From assembly GCA_018350325.1 (NCBI GenBank), contig JAEVLN010000035.1:309695-373694 (forward strand): 64,000 bases of DNA, given 5' to 3'. This document shows, one piece after another, positions 12,864 through 27,172 of the stretch (position 1 is the first letter of the stretch; each line of letters opens with the position of its first letter). The notes under the pieces were generated by a model that had not been told where the DNA came from, did no database searches, and was given only the letters and a program-made list of their open reading frames with translations. A program made the position numbers and the translations under genes. The stretch is from Globodera rostochiensis (Eukaryota > Nematoda > Chromadorea > Rhabditida > Heteroderidae).

Positions 12864-15216
12864 TTACTTTTTTAAAAAATAGTGTTAAAAAGAGAGTGTC
12901 AGACGGTTAGACTAATTTGGTCTTCAACGCACCCCATTTATAATTTTTAGTTACTTTTTTGAACATTTTATTTTTTGAAGAAATAGTGTGCTAAAAAGAG
13001 AGAGTCAGACGGTTAGACTAATTTGGTCATCAACGCACCCCATCTAATAAATTTTTAGTTACTTTTTTGAACATTTTATTTTTTGAAGAACTAGAGTGAT
13101 AAAAAGAGAGAGTCAGACGGTTAGACTAATTTGGTCATCAACGCACCCCATCTAATAATTTTTTATTTACTTTTTTGAACATTTTATTTTTTGAAGTCAG
13201 ATGGTTAGAGTAATTTGGTCATCAACGCACCCCATCTAATAATTTTTTAGTTACTTTTTTGAACATTTTATTTTTTGAAGAACTAGAGTGTTAAAAAGAG
13301 AGTGTCAGACGGTTAGACTAATTGTGTCTTCAACGCACCCCATTTAATAATTTTTTAGTTACTTTTTTGAACATTTTATTTTTTGAAGAACTAGAGTGCT
13401 AAAAAGAGAGAGTCAGACGGTTAGACTAATTTGGTCATCAACGCACCCCATCTAATAATTTTTTAGCTAATTTTTTGAACATTTTATTTTTTGAAGAAAT
13501 AGTGTGCTAAAAAGAGAGAGTCAGACGGTTAGAGTAATTTGGTCAGCAACGCACCCCATCTAATAATTTTTTAGTTACTTTTTTGAACATTTTATTTTTT
13601 GAAGAACTAGAGTGCTAAAAAGAGAGAGTCAGACGGTTAGACTAATTTGGTCATCAACGCACCCCATCTAATAATTTTTTAGTTACTTTTTTGAACATTT
13701 TATTTTTTGAAGAACTAGAGTGTTAAAAAGAGAGTGTCAGACGGTTAGACTAATTTGGTCTTCAACGCACCCCATTTAATAATTTTTTAGTTACTTTTTT
13801 GAACATTTTATTTTTTGAAAAAATAGTGTGCTAAAAAGAGAGAGTCAGACGGTTAGACTAATTTGGTCATCAACGCACCCCATCTAATAATTTTTTAGTT
13901 ACTTTTTTGAACATTTTATTTTTTGAGAACTAGAGTGTTAAAAAGAGAGTGTCAGACGGTTAGACTAATTTGGTCTTCAACGCACCCCATCTAATAATTT
14001 TTTAGTTACTTTTTTGAACTTTTTGAAGAACTAGAGTGTTAAAAAGAGAGTGTCAGACGGTTAGACTAATTTGGTTTTCAACGCACCCCATTTAATAATT
14101 TTTATTTACTTTTTTGAACATTTTAGTTTTGAAGAAATAGTGTGCTAAAAAGAGAGAGTCAGACGGTTAGAGTAATTTGGTCATCAACGCACCCCATCTA
14201 ATATTATTTTATGAAGAACTAGAGTGTTAAAAAGAGAGACTCAGACGGTTAGACTAATTTGGTCATCAACGCACCCCATCTAATATTATTTTTTGAAGAA
14301 CTAGAGTGTTAAAAAGAGAGAGTCAGACGGTTAGAGTAATTTGGTCATCAACGCACCACATCTAATAATTTTTTAGATACTTTTTTGAAAAAATAGTGTG
14401 CTAAAAAGAGAGAGTCAGACGGTTAGACTAATTTGGTCATCAACGCACCCCATCTAATAATTTTATTTACTTTTTTGAACATTTTATTTTTTGAAGAACT
14501 AGAGTGTTAAAAAGAGAGTGTCAGACGGTTAGACTAATTTGGTCTTCAACGCACCCCATCTAATAATTTTTTAGTTACTTTTTTGAACTTTTTGAAGAAC
14601 TAGAGTGTTAAAAAGAGAGTGTCAGACGGTTAGACTAATTTGGTCTTCAACGCACCCCATTTAATAATTTTTATTTACTTTTTTGAACATTTTAGTTTTG
14701 AAGAAATAGTGTGATAAAATGAGAGAGTCAGACGGTTAGAGTAATTTGGTCATCAACGCACCCCATCTAATAATTTTTAGTTACTTTTTTGAACATTTTA
14801 TTTTTTGAAGAACTAGAGTGTTAAAAAGAGAGTGTCAGACGGTTAGACTAATTTGGTCTTCAACGCACCCCATCTAATAATTTTTTAGTTACTTTTTTGA
14901 ACTTTTTGAAGAACTAGAGTGTTAAAAAGAGAGTGTCAGACGGTTAGACTAATTTGGTCATCAACGCACCCCATCTAATAATTTTTTAGTTACTTTTTTG
15001 AACATTTTATTTTTTGAAGAACTAGAGTGTTAAAATGAGAGAGTCAGACGGTTAGAGTAATTTGGTCATCAACGCACCCCATCTAATAATTTTTAGTTAC
15101 TTTTTTGAACATTTTATTTTTTGAAGTCAGACGGTTAGAGTAATTTGGTTATTAACGCATCCCATCTAATAATTTTTAGTTATTTTTTTGAACATTTTAT
15201 TTTTTGAAAAAATAGT
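12864..15216. repeat. Minisatellite array, 108-bp unit, about 23 copies
   Basis: Tandem units of mostly 108 bp, with variants of 101, 106-107 and 82-92 bp. Each has a conserved core of about 45 bp containing CAGACGGTTAGA and ATCAACGCACCCCAT, and an AT-rich spacer containing TTTTTTGAACATTTTA. Two unit types are mixed. One has AACTAGAGTGTT with GAGAGTGTCAG; the other has AAATAGTGTGCT with GAGAGAGTCAG and often GTTAGAGTAA. A short-spacer 101-bp unit recurs three times (ending near 14,069, 14,638 and 14,952), so part of the array grew by duplicating blocks of several units. The length variants shift frame, so the array is not coding. Confidence 0.95.
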
Positions 15217-17573
15217 TAAAACATTTATATTAAATAAATATATTATTATCTCCTAAACTTGACATGGAATTGGTGTATAAAGTTAGGGGTTTTCCTTGCT
15301 TTGGAGCTAATTATTATTAGTTTTCGGGTAATATCATTTTATTTTTTTATTTGGCCCAAATTTTAAATTAACCATTTAGGCTTTGATTTTTGTATTTTCC
15401 AAATTTACTTTTAATAAGTCATTGACTGAACAGAAGACTAACCATCCAACATTTAATTAAAAAACTATTAAGATGCAAAAATTATTGAAAATACAATTTA
15501 CTTAGTTAATGAAATGCCTTTAATATCTTGAACTTTGTTCTCCGTCTGTAATTTTACAAATGATTGAAAAATCAACTCAGAAAACTCCGGGGTTTTTTAT
15601 GAATATAAATATTTAATTTTGTTAATGCATTGATTTTATATTTTTTTATAGTAATTAATTCTTTAAAATTGTTGCTGTTTTGTTGATATTTTTATTTATT
15701 TTAAAATAATTTAACGAACTCGGGCACTGACTTTCGTTTGGCGCCGCGCTGATTTGGATGTGAATGGTCAAATTTTGATTACTGCGGTCTTTTTGCTTAC
15801 TAGTTGCTGCATACTTCACATCTTAGAACCTTAGTTGATAATTATTATTTATTTAGTTAGTTTAGCGTCTCTGGCCTTTATCAACTTTTAATTAACTATT
15901 TTGCTAAAAATTAGGTTAGGTTTTTTAAAATTATTAACAGAAAGGTTCATTATTTACAAAATGAAAAGCATTTAAAATTACGATTTTACGTTTATTTTCG
16001 CTTAAAATTAAATAATTAGGTTTTCAGCTGAAAAACAATAAGGCTAAAGTATTATTCGTTTTATTGTGCAAAATGTAAAGTGCATTTGTAATTTTTATTT
16101 AAATATTTTAATAATTTCATTTAAAAAACTTATTTGCTTTATAATTTAGATATATAAAATGTTAATATTTTTTTTATAAATATAAATATTAAGTCTTATA
16201 AAATTTTTTTTTTTTTTTTTACATTTATTGTGGTTTTACCAGTTTTCTAATTAAAAAATTGGTGTCAGCTTTTTAGCACATTGTCATGGGCAAAAAAAGG
16301 TTTTTTTTTGGTTTCAATTTTTAAGGTATGTGTTGTTGGCATTATACAAGATTTATAAATTTATTTAAACAATATATCGTTTTTATGTTAATTTTGTTCC
16401 AAAATTTTCTATCATAACCTCCTATCTTTTAAACTAAGTTAATTAGTTTAAGAACGTAAAACTTTCTTATAATAATACTATTTTAAATACATTATGTATT
16501 CAAAAATTTATAATATAAAACCAGTTACAAAAAGCTGAATTGCAGATGAATCGAATTAAAAAAATTTCAACGTATGTGTAATTCGGTATACTTTGAAAAA
16601 AAAGATTGAAAAATGTAAAAAATTTACAAATTTCGAATTTTGTTTTTTATGTTTTTTTATTATACAAAATAAGAATTTAGTAGTAGATCGTTTTTATGAA
16701 CAGCACAACTTTGTTAGCGATGGTCAGCGCCGTAAAATTAATTTTGAATTTATTCACGTAATATGAAGTATTTAATTGTGAGTTAATTGTTGATCTTAAA
16801 TTTCTTTCAGACATTTTATATTAGTTAATATTCAATTATGAATTCGTAAAAATTTTAATATTTTTGGGAATGGCAAAATAATATGGCTCTCTTGGGGGGT
16901 CTTCATCTGTGTGCCGAAGTTGAAAGCTTGAATAGGTATCGCTATTTGAGTTTTTTTATTGGGCGTTTTTAGATTTATTTTTAGTTCTTAAAATCAAATG
17001 CAATTTACAAAATGAATAATTTATTTTCTTTTTTAATTATTTTTCTTTTAGTTTGAAATTTAAATAGTAATACCGAATTATGCATAGGCTATTACAAATA
17101 ATTTAAATATTTTTAATTTCGCTATATGTTTTAGCTGGCCTTGTTGTATTTTAAATACCTTTCAATTTTGTTGCTTATGTTTTTAAATTCCAAATTTTTT
17201 TACCTTGCAATTATTTAGTTGATTAATGAATTCTTGTATTTATTCAAATGTCGCAAAAAAATTTCAATGTTTATTCACATGTCTGATTTATTTTTAGCTT
17301 AATATTTATTTTATTTGGACCTTTTTAATTTATTTTTTTTTCAAATTTATGTTTTAAATCGGGAAATAACTCGCAACGCGGTGGCACCGAACGGGATGAA
17401 ATAGAATGGTTCGATGGTGTTAATTCGTTCAATGAGATTAATTAGGTCCATATTAGGACTTGCAACAAATGCAAATCTTTGCACAGCCCGGACACTGACA
17501 CCTTTTTTAAAAGAAATTTATATTTTAGGCAAAATTATTTATTATTTAGTTTGGTTATATTTAATGGTAAAAA
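15217..17573. other. T-rich domain, weak coding-like patches
   Basis: The + strand is T-rich. A 36-codon open stretch on + near 15,724-15,838 has some G bias at codon position 1 and a hydrophobic end, but no splice pair. At 16,269-16,325 a short in-frame stretch lies between TGTCAG and a good donor GTATGT, and may be a small + exon. Neither is strong enough to call. Confidence 0.35.
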
Positions 17574-17657
17574 CCCAACTCGTTCACACCCTTTCACACC
17601 CAACTCGTTCACACCCAACTCGTTCACCTACCTCGACTCGTTCACACCTAACTCGTT
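17574..17657. repeat. Short tandem repeat, 14-15-bp unit
   Basis: About five imperfect copies of a unit like CCAACTCGTTCACA, with one shortened copy and one with an insertion. It is much richer in C than its surroundings and lies where the + strand changes from T-rich to A-rich. Two + open frames overlap it, but their repeat-derived peptides are low complexity. Confidence 0.85.
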
Positions 17658-18395
17658 AGTATTAAAGTGTTATTTTTTAAAACAATTCGTCTTTTATATG
17701 AATAAATAATTCATTCGATTGAAGTGACTCAAATCCCTGCCCGTACTTCTGGCATAATAAATTATTCTACACCTTTAATGATAATAGGAAAATTTAACTA
17801 ATCTTTTATACACTATTAAAATACCCACTCATTGAATTATTCTGGGAAAGTTTCCTTTAATTGTAGATTTTAGATTTAAACAAAATTAAAACAGCAGTAA
17901 ATTTTTATATTAAACGCGCAATTCATAATAAAACAGTAACTGGATTGAAGAAGAAGAAGACGAACGCTTCAATTAGCCATACATATTTAGCCCTGAATGA
18001 AGGAACATAAAAATCAAATGAAAAGATAGAAATAAATTTAAAAAAATCAAACTCAGGCGCTCGATTGCACCTCAAAAATATTGTAAAACACTTAAACAAA
18101 TTAAAAAAGTTTAAAATGAATTAATCAGTACAATTATGTAATGAGGAGCAAACACACTTCAATAATTATTAAATTGTATATCTCTTAAAATGTATTTTTA
18201 GCTTCAACAGATAAAGTTTGATTACCTATTATGATTGGTATTTTAATAAATCAGGCATTAAATTCCAAATCTGAATTCTATTTAAAAATTACTAATAAAT
18301 AAAGTTTATTAATTACAAATTGCATTTATTGCAAATTAGATATATTTATTTATTGAATGTAAAGCACAGACAAACCAATTCATCGATTTTTCGAG

Positions 18396-18417
18396 GGGGG
18401 GGGGGGTGATGGGGGGA
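18396..18417. repeat. Poly-G tract
   Basis: A run of about 12 G followed by TGAT and a second run of 6 G, in otherwise AT-rich DNA. C-rich tracts on the + strand occur near 51,351 and 55,531. The tracts could form G-quadruplexes on one strand and are also prone to assembly error. Confidence 0.8.
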
Positions 18418-18918
18418 GCGGTGCATCATCTTCGGTTATTGCCTGCAACAATTGCAATCTATTTTTGATTTTGCTTTCTCTTCTCTTTTTTATTTTATTT
18501 TTTGTAAGCAAAAATGAAGATCGAAGACTGAAATAGTTTTAAAATGTAAAAAACATTGTGGCGAGTAGAAATGCATGGGAACAGGGAGATTATGAGAATT
18601 ATATGAGTAAGACTCAGTTAAGGCGTCTAAATTTATATTGACAAAAAAATAAACATATAATTTTAAGGACAAAAAGTTAAGATATAACTAATCAAAATAA
18701 AAAATAGTAACAATTCAGCATTTAGTTACAGTTTGAACGATACATCGAATAAAACGAATTAGCTTATAGCTTATACATAAATTTATTACAGTAAATAATT
18801 TGTTGAAACAAATTTCATTTAAAAAAATATCATCAACGAAATAATAATTGAAAATTGATAAGCCCTTCCGCATGTACAAAATTTATTTAAAACATTTTCA
18901 TTATATAATATTTAAAAT

Positions 18919-19396
18919 TTTGAACATTTTATTTTTGAAGAAATAGTGTGCTAAAAAGAGAGAATCAGACGGTTAGAGTAATTTGGTCATCAACGCACCC
19001 CATCTAATAATTTTTTAGTTACTTTTTTGAACATTTTATTTTTTGAAGCAATAGTGTGCTAAAAAGAGAGAGTCAGACGGTTAGAGTAATTTGGTCATCA
19101 ACGCACCCCATCTAATAATTTTTTAGCTAATTTTTTGAACATTTTATTTTTTGAAGAAATAGTGTGCTAAAAAGAGAGAGTCAGACGGTTAGAGTAATTT
19201 GGTCAGCAACGCACCCCATCTAATAATTTTTTAGTTACTTTTTTGAATAAATAGTGTGCTAAAAAGAGAGAGTCTGACGGTTAGAGTAATTTGGTCATCA
19301 ACGCACCCCATCTAATAATTTTTTATTTACTTTTTTGAACATTTGATTTTTTGAATAAATAGTGTGCTAAAAAGAGAGAGTCAGACGGTTAGAGTA
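18919..19396. repeat. Second minisatellite array, about 5 copies
   Basis: The same unit as the 12.86-kb array, in the same orientation, with five CAGACGGTTAGA cores (one reads CTGACGG). All copies are of the AAATAGTGTGCT / GTTAGAGTAA type, so this locus is more uniform than the large array. The array stops abruptly in the middle of a core at its right end. Confidence 0.93.
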
Positions 19397-19897
19397 TAGC
19401 ATTTTTGTTTAAGATTGAATTTACGTTTGAAATATCTCGCATTCAAAAATTAATCTTTATAATAAAATTTTTTATTTTGAATACTTTTATAAGTCTATGG
19501 GCAACAACGTGTCTGTGAAAATTTAAATCCTAAATAAGTAATTTTATTATTTAAAATGAGATTTAGTTTAATTTTTAATCTATAAACCACATGCTTCAAG
19601 TTCACGTCGAATAGTTGAGTTGCTTCATAATTTTTAGTAAAATACTTTTATTTTAATGTTTACTTTTGATAATATAAATGTTTCTTAGTTAATTTTTTTC
19701 AATTAATAAAGATTTTTTTTGGCTAATTGTTTTAAAATTTTTTTAATATTAATTGGTTCACTGGTCAAGAGTATTTGCATATAGGAGTCTAGTTTTTTAA
19801 ATTATTGAAAATCTGTGCAATCACTTTCTCAAAATTCTGTCCAATTATAATCATAAAACACGATTAATTAATTATTGATTTTATATATTTATAAAGA

Positions 19898-19988
19898 AGT
19901 TCTCCTGCTCAAGCTTCGGAAGCCTTTCGGCATTCGATGCAAATGTTGTTGGAGGGCACGTATGCGATAGGCTAATGCGCTCCATGTA
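19898..19988 (+). CDS. Candidate terminal coding exon
   Basis: After a possible acceptor (TTTATAAAG) one + frame reads KFSCSSFGSLSAFDANVVGG and continues through HVCDRLM to a TAG. About half the codons in the central part begin with G. Other frames of the same island also look peptide-like, and a second open stretch follows immediately in another frame, so the frame is uncertain. No family recognised. Confidence 0.25.
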
Positions 19989-20040
19989 GATTGCTTGTTG
20001 TTGGAGGATTTGCATGGCCATTTTTTGTTTCAGCGTAATG

Positions 20041-21240
20041 ACATTTAAGTTACAAATGAAAAAATTTTAAACCTTGATAAATATCAAATGTTACAATCAA
20101 CGGATTTAAAATCTAAAATTTAAAAAATATTAGATATCCATTTAGGATAAAGACTATTCTTAATTATTTTTTTAAATCTACTGGCTGACAAGCCTCTTTA
20201 TCTGCTAATGAAACACTTTATAATTTTTTATTCACCAAATAATTATTTATTTTAATTTGGTTTATTTTAGTCAATATTGTTATTTGCTAACATGTTTTAA
20301 TATTAAAATGTATGCAGTATTTATATAAATACTTGTTTACATTATTTTGATAAATTTTGTTTAATTTTGCATTCATAGTTTAATGTTAAACAAAAAAACA
20401 ACGCATATTATGCTTAGCCAACATAACGAATTGGAAAAACTTGATAAAAGCTCCATATGTCTTTTAAAATTTATTTTTTTGGGGGGTAGTTTTCCTTTCC
20501 AATTCATTTGTTTATTAAGTTATTTTAACTTTTTTTTTTTTTATTAAAAATTATGCGATAATTTTATTGTTTCGTAATATTTTTTTAAATGATTATTAAG
20601 TCATTTTCGTAAATATTTGTCTTTTAACAAAAATTTGTTAAAAAATATTATTTGGTATGGATTTAAAGGGCCCAATTTTGCTATTTTGCTTATTTTTACC
20701 TGTTATAATGTTAAAGTTTGCTTTGTGTCTGCTTACCAATGTACTTTTTATTATAAAAATTCAGTTCACTCCCGTTTTTCGAATTATTACGCACCGGGCG
20801 GTTCGCAGGTGCATTCATTATTCATAATAATTTTTATTAATGTTATTCTATAGCAATAGTAAGTATTTGATCGTCTTCAAGTGGATTCACACGGCAAATT
20901 TACTTTTGCTAAATTAACGAAGTAAGATAATATAGCTATAGTTTTGATTTTTTAATTTAATAATACTTTAAAGGTTTTTAATTTTAGGAATAAAATTTTA
21001 ATTTTCATATAGCTCGCAAAGGGCGCAATACTTTTTGTTAAGAAATAAATTTTGTATTAAGTTAACCTTTTTGAATATACTGCATTTTACAAGGGAATAC
21101 AAGATTAACAACGTTGGTTTGCTTTAAATTTATTTCCGTTTGCCAATAATATTTATAAAGAATTTAATAATTTAAACCATATTTAAATGTATTAAATGTA
21201 AATCCATTCATTTTTTAATATTTGTGCATTTTAGGTTGGT
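20041..21240. other. T-rich domain, no gene seen
   Basis: Nothing recognisable beyond a modest open frame of chance length at 20,617-20,853. Confidence 0.5.
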
Positions 21241-24200
21241 AAAAAACTTGTGCTCTACTCCTGATTGTCAGAATCTCAAAAAGCTCCAAATGATAAATAC
21301 AAAAAAATCATTCTAATGATATATTGCAACATAAAAATGCGAATAATGCATTTTAATAAATTTCCAAAAAATGGTAATTTTTGACGCAAAATAAAAACTT
21401 TAGTTTCAGAAAAAAAATGAGTTTAGGGAAGTAAACTAATCAATACACAAAAAATTAAAAAACCATTTGTTATATAGGCACTAAAATTAATTTCAAATTA
21501 TTAATATAATATGAAAAATTATGTAAATATTTCCTACAAATTTTGTGATGGCCATAAATTTATACATAAAAAAGTTTCAGTTGACTTTCAGCCAGTTATA
21601 ACGTAATAATCATAAAAATTGATTGTAAAAAGATAAAATTTACCGCATGGCAGCTAACAATATCTTTATATATAAATAATTTAATATTTTGGTAAAATAC
21701 TTTGGTAGCTGAATAAATGCTAAGGAAGCGTTGAGACAAGAATTGGTAAATGTAAAGACAACAATTATTGAAAATAAAAAAAATAAAGCATAAACAATAA
21801 AATTTATTTTCAAGTCAATTAAAAAATATAACAAATCAGGATGATTTATTGTTCGGACAGTACCGCAAGTTAAGCAAAAAATATAAAAAAAAGTTACCCA
21901 ATGTATTCACAGAAATTTAAACATATAATTAACAAATTTATAAAAAGTGTTTCTCTTGGTGTAAACTAGTTTAATGCATGTTTTTGGCTTTTGGAATTCA
22001 AGAGGGAAATCAAAAAACAAAAGCATAAAATAATTGTTGCGGTTTATAAATTAAGTAATATTAGTGCTTTTCCAAAAACCAAAGATTCCTTGATTAATCC
22101 GTCTTGGTGAGCGCAATTTTGGATTGAGCTTAATAAGAAGACGAACGTACTTGAGATAAAATTCTATTTATGAAAGAAGAGCCTTGTAAAATGTATAATA
22201 GAAATCCATGGAAAATCTGATAAGAGATTATCGACTACTAACTTTATTAATTTATTATATATAATTCAACATTTTTCAAAGTTCAATGTTTTTTTACGTT
22301 TTATTCATGGAAATAATTCAAGTACTCATTCAGTTTCTTATTGTATGCATCGATGCATTAAAGAAGAAATTATTTCCCATGCTCATAAATCGTAATTGGT
22401 AAACCTTCTAAATTGGTAAACCTTCTATTTCGTGACTCGAACTACAAGAGAAAGACAGAATATACATTTTTAATCAAAAAAACCGAACTGAATAATTGTT
22501 TGTAAAAATAGTGAAAAAATTACTATTCGCTATTCTATAAAGTAATATTTATGATAAAATAATAGATGCAATAATAAACGGAAATAAAATTTATTAAGTA
22601 ATGCATCAATTGTGAGACCTGTTTAAATTTTTGAAACATTTAATTAACTACATAAATCAAGTAACATTTGGATAAAATAAACATAAATGTTGAAAAAAAA
22701 ATAAATTTTTCTTAATAACACAAAAATATGAAATTAATTTAATAAAGCCAATTTCGCTTGCAAGTTATTCTTTCCATAAATTTAATTTGTATTGCGAAAC
22801 ACAATAATGGAATATAAAAAATTAATAAATTTCTATAAATTATTTATTTAAAATCTTTAGAGAAAAATAAATTTTCAAAAAGCAATGTAAACTTTAATTT
22901 TTGAAGTATAAAATCAAAGATAAATTGTATAAATTTATATTACACAAAATGTTGTAAAAATACAGTAAATAACAAATGGGAAAAACAAAACAAAAAATTT
23001 ATTTAAAAAAAAAATCAAAATTACGGTTAATTCATAAACATCTGTATTTGCAATTACTATAAAAGTTAATGTATTGACAAACGCTTGCACAAAAATTGTG
23101 AGATCAGAAGCAATATTTCAATTGGTTGTTATAAATTATCAAATGGGGAAGCCGTTACAAAAAATAAAGTAAAATGGTTTTTTCTCTTTCACATCAATTC
23201 AATAAAATTCAACGCCAAAAAGGAAATTATTGTTTAAAAACATTTACGTTGGATTAATTTTACGATCAATTACAAATTAACACAATTTTAGCAAATCAAA
23301 GGTTGCATAATAAAAAATATAAACGTATAATACTTTTATAATTTAAGTTTTTCGGAAATTAGAATAAAAGCATATGATTTATTATATATGCGTAAATGTG
23401 TAGAAATAAAAAACAATCAAGAATTATAAAATAAAATGAATTAAAGTAAAAAAAACCATTTTGCTATCTTGTTTACCGAAAGGTAACGTTATTAAATACA
23501 AATATGCGATTAACGTCTTTTCAATTCATAACAAAAAGATGAATTTATTTCAACTCAAAATAGTGAGAAAAATATTAGTTATTTTCAAACACTAATTGGC
23601 TCATAAGACCAATTTCAGAGTTGAATTATAACATTCAACCTTTGTTTATTCAAACCAATACTATTGTTATCAAATATGAATATTAAAATCCGACATAGGA
23701 AACAAAATTTAAAAAAAAGCAAAATCTTTCTCTAAAGCTAAAAAACTCATAATACCTTAAAAATAGTCAAGTTGTTTAATAGTTAGAATTTAATGTGCAA
23801 TAAAAAAATTAAAAGGTTAAAGAAGCAAAACTCTCTTCTTGCACTTCGACAACAGCTCGCCAAATGCCTAGAATCACGCTAAGTACTAGTTGCAGATCGA
23901 TAAAGATTCGAGTTTTACAAAAATTCAAATTTAATGAAAAGATATTTAATCAACAATAAAATTGAAATTTTTTAACTATTAACACAAAAATGCAAATTAT
24001 AAATTGCCAAAAATTTATAAACAATTGCAAGTAACAAGCTTAATCAATTTTTTTAAAAATGTTAATTGTCAAATAATAACACTAATTTAAAAGTAATTTA
24101 ACATTATAGAATTGGCCGGTGCCTGAGTTCATGTCTTTTCAAATTTGCTTTAAATCGATAAAAGCTCTTCAATTTTTCTGTGCAAAATAATACTTCGAAT

Positions 24201-26230
24201 ATTAAAACTTTTTAATTTAATGCCTTTTGGAAAATGGATGAGTTGAGCAGACTGTTAAAGTGATATTGAAGCGCAACGACTAGCAGCTGAAGCCTTCCTT
24301 TATTTGGCAAGAAAGTTGTTCCTGATTATAGTTTCAGAAAATAACATAAGTTTAGTTAAGCAAAAATTCCTCAACAAAAACGCAATAAAACGAAAATATA
24401 CCCCTAAAGTTCGACTTTTTAAACCAGCACTATGCAAAAACATTGAAAAAATTTGGGTTTAAATTTGCTTACTTTGTGCATTCAAGCAGTTGTAAGCGCA
24501 AATTAACCAGAAAACGCTTTCAATAATTTTAAACTTGATTAATAAACGTGCTATGAATTTGCCCATTCTGTTTTATTAACCATTTAAATACAATAATTAT
24601 GATTAGACGTCAACAATGTTAATAGAAAGCTATAAACTGCAACAAAACAATCATTTTACTTATATATTTGGTCAAATTAAAATCACTTATGTACAAAAAA
24701 TTGTAAAGATTGTTTTTAATTGAATAAGGCAACTACCTAAACAATTACAAACTTTTGATTGGTGCATTAAAAAATTTTAGCGAAAACAAAATAATATTAA
24801 AAAAATAAAAGTAAACTTATTTGTTTACATACGTTTCAAAAATAGTAAGTGTTCTCTTGTCAGTATGAATAAACTTTTGCAATTGGCGTACGGACGATAG
24901 CAGTAAATTCTGGTCTATTAGAATCATATTAATATGTACTCACCAAATACAAACTAAAAAAGACATAAATATATTAATGACAGTATTATTAAAAAATTAA
25001 TTTCTTAAAGGAAAAAAAATTAAAATTTAAAAAACTTAATTGCTAAATATTTCTAATCAAAAAAAGTAATCACCAATTTCTCATTCAATTAATCATACAT
25101 AACTTAGCAAAAGAAATTAAAAATACATAAACATTTCGCATCAATAGAATATAACCAAAGTAAGATGAGCAAGTATTTCATGGACACATGGACGCAAACA
25201 TATGAGATCGCAGGACGAACGATAACTTACTTAACTATTTCCATCTCATATAATATTTAAACCAAAGCAAAATGCAATGTATTAAAAAATTGGATGATAT
25301 GAATTCAATAAGTAGGGTTTTGGTTTCCGTTTTGATACATTCACTCTTACATTTTTGAAGCTTATTAGTATGTTTCACTTACATCGCATTTACAATTGGC
25401 ATTTTGGCCAATAAATAAGATATTTATTTTGATATTACAAGCATGTAAATGTTAAATTTTGTTTTTGGACTTTAACATTGTTTTAGTGTTTATGTATAAT
25501 ATGTTGTAAATAAAAAATGCTCGTTATGTTATGTAGATTAAATATGTATAATTTGCAAAAAGCAGAAAAATATTTTGGAAACACATAAAAATCAAATGCT
25601 CAGAATGGAAAAGATAACAAAAAAATCAAAATTTTCTCGTAGTAATTCATAAAGATGCAGTAAAAAGAATAAAAAATAAAACATAAATTTCAAGGAGTTT
25701 GACCATTTCAAAAAATCTGGGGTTATTTGAAATCAGGCCAACTAAATAATTAATCTTTTAATTAATTGAATTGATAAAAAAAGACAAAAATTAAATTTCT
25801 AACAAAAACATCAAAATTTGAAGAAGTATATTTTGTTTTTTAATGTAGATAGACATTAAAAAATATATAAATAAGTAAATTAAAAGATATTTATAATGAA
25901 ATATACGGCACCCCGGATTAAAATGTATCAATAGTCAATTTTAACCATATATGTACTCACCAAATACCAACCCTATATGGGATGGCAATAACATTCAACA
26001 ATTTAATAAATATAAGAAATTTGTTTAAAAAAATATGAAAGTTTTATAAGCATGAACTGTTGGGTTATTATCCGAAATATTAAATTGACAAACAACAAAT
26101 ATATAAACATTGATTATTTTATAGATCAAGAATTATTTTAGAAAAACAGAAAAATATAAATAATAAAAGAATCAATCGAATATTTGTTGTATTGAAATTA
26201 TATTAATAATTTTAACCATGATTCCCTGTT
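21241..26230. other. Long A-rich domain, featureless
   Basis: Five kilobases in which the + strand is strongly A-rich. I see no GC island with codon bias, no tandem repeat and no structured RNA. It could be intron of a transcription unit or intergenic DNA. Confidence 0.55.
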
Positions 26231-27130
26231 TAACTATTTAATCGTCCAACACTGTTATACTATTGAATGAATTTATTTTTAATGTTGGAATCATTTTTAT
26301 TAAAATTGACTGCCAAAATTATTTTACAGTTGCAAAAGATAGAATTTCAACATTTTTTTTTTAATTAGGCCTCTTATGTATATTTTTATAAATTTTATCA
26401 ATCCCTTTTCACGTAAAGTTAATTTATCGTTTATTAACTATTGTGCGGTATCTTCACGTATTTTAACTGATTGTTATATATTTTTCTTTTTACACTCATT
26501 TCCTGTAATTCCGTAGAAAATGGCAACTTCTTATTCGTAACCGTTTCTAAAATTTCCTTCTGTAAGCACGTGAAAAATCTTCCGTGCTTTAGTAGAATAC
26601 ATTTTAGGTAAAATTATTCAAATATTTTACATTGTTTGGGATCATATAATTCCAAGCTAAAAAATAAAAAATAGCTCGGCGAAAATAAAATTTAATATAT
26701 TTTATCATTTTTCCAAGAGGAATTAATCAGTGGTGCCGCAACCCATAACTAACCTGTAATGGTTATAAAATAATTTACTATTATTAACAAATTATAAAAA
26801 TTATTGTTGTATTTTATGTGTTTATTTTATTTTTAACATTTTTAATGTATCATTTTTTTAATAAAAATCAGACCCCATTACCATCAGTGAATGGGTGTTT
26901 ATTCTCTTTTTAGGATTGTGAAACTCCGGTTTTGCCATTGAACTTTGCATTATTATGCTATTATTTTCTAGATCATAGCTTTTTATTTAAAAAAGTAATT
27001 GCCAAAATTCAAAATTCAAAATTGATTTTGCATTTTTTCATAGCAGATTTTAGTTAGTATACCGTTTTACTTATTTTTTTTGAAAAATACGATATATCGT
27101 AAAACTAGAAAATTTTAAATTGATTTCACT

Positions 27131-27172
27131 TAAGGCGCGCCTAATAAAAATAATGGGCAAATTAAGGCGCGC
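27131..27172. repeat. Paired TAAGGCGCGC motif
   Basis: The 10-mer TAAGGCGCGC occurs at 27,131-27,140 and again at 27,163-27,172. Nearly the same motif (AAAGGCGCGC) is at 8,481. GC-only 7-mers should be very rare at this composition. Role unknown. Confidence 0.6.

Noticed and set aside
12864..15216. CRISPR array
   Set aside because: The units are near-identical over their whole length, not short repeats with unique spacers, and the DNA is eukaryotic.
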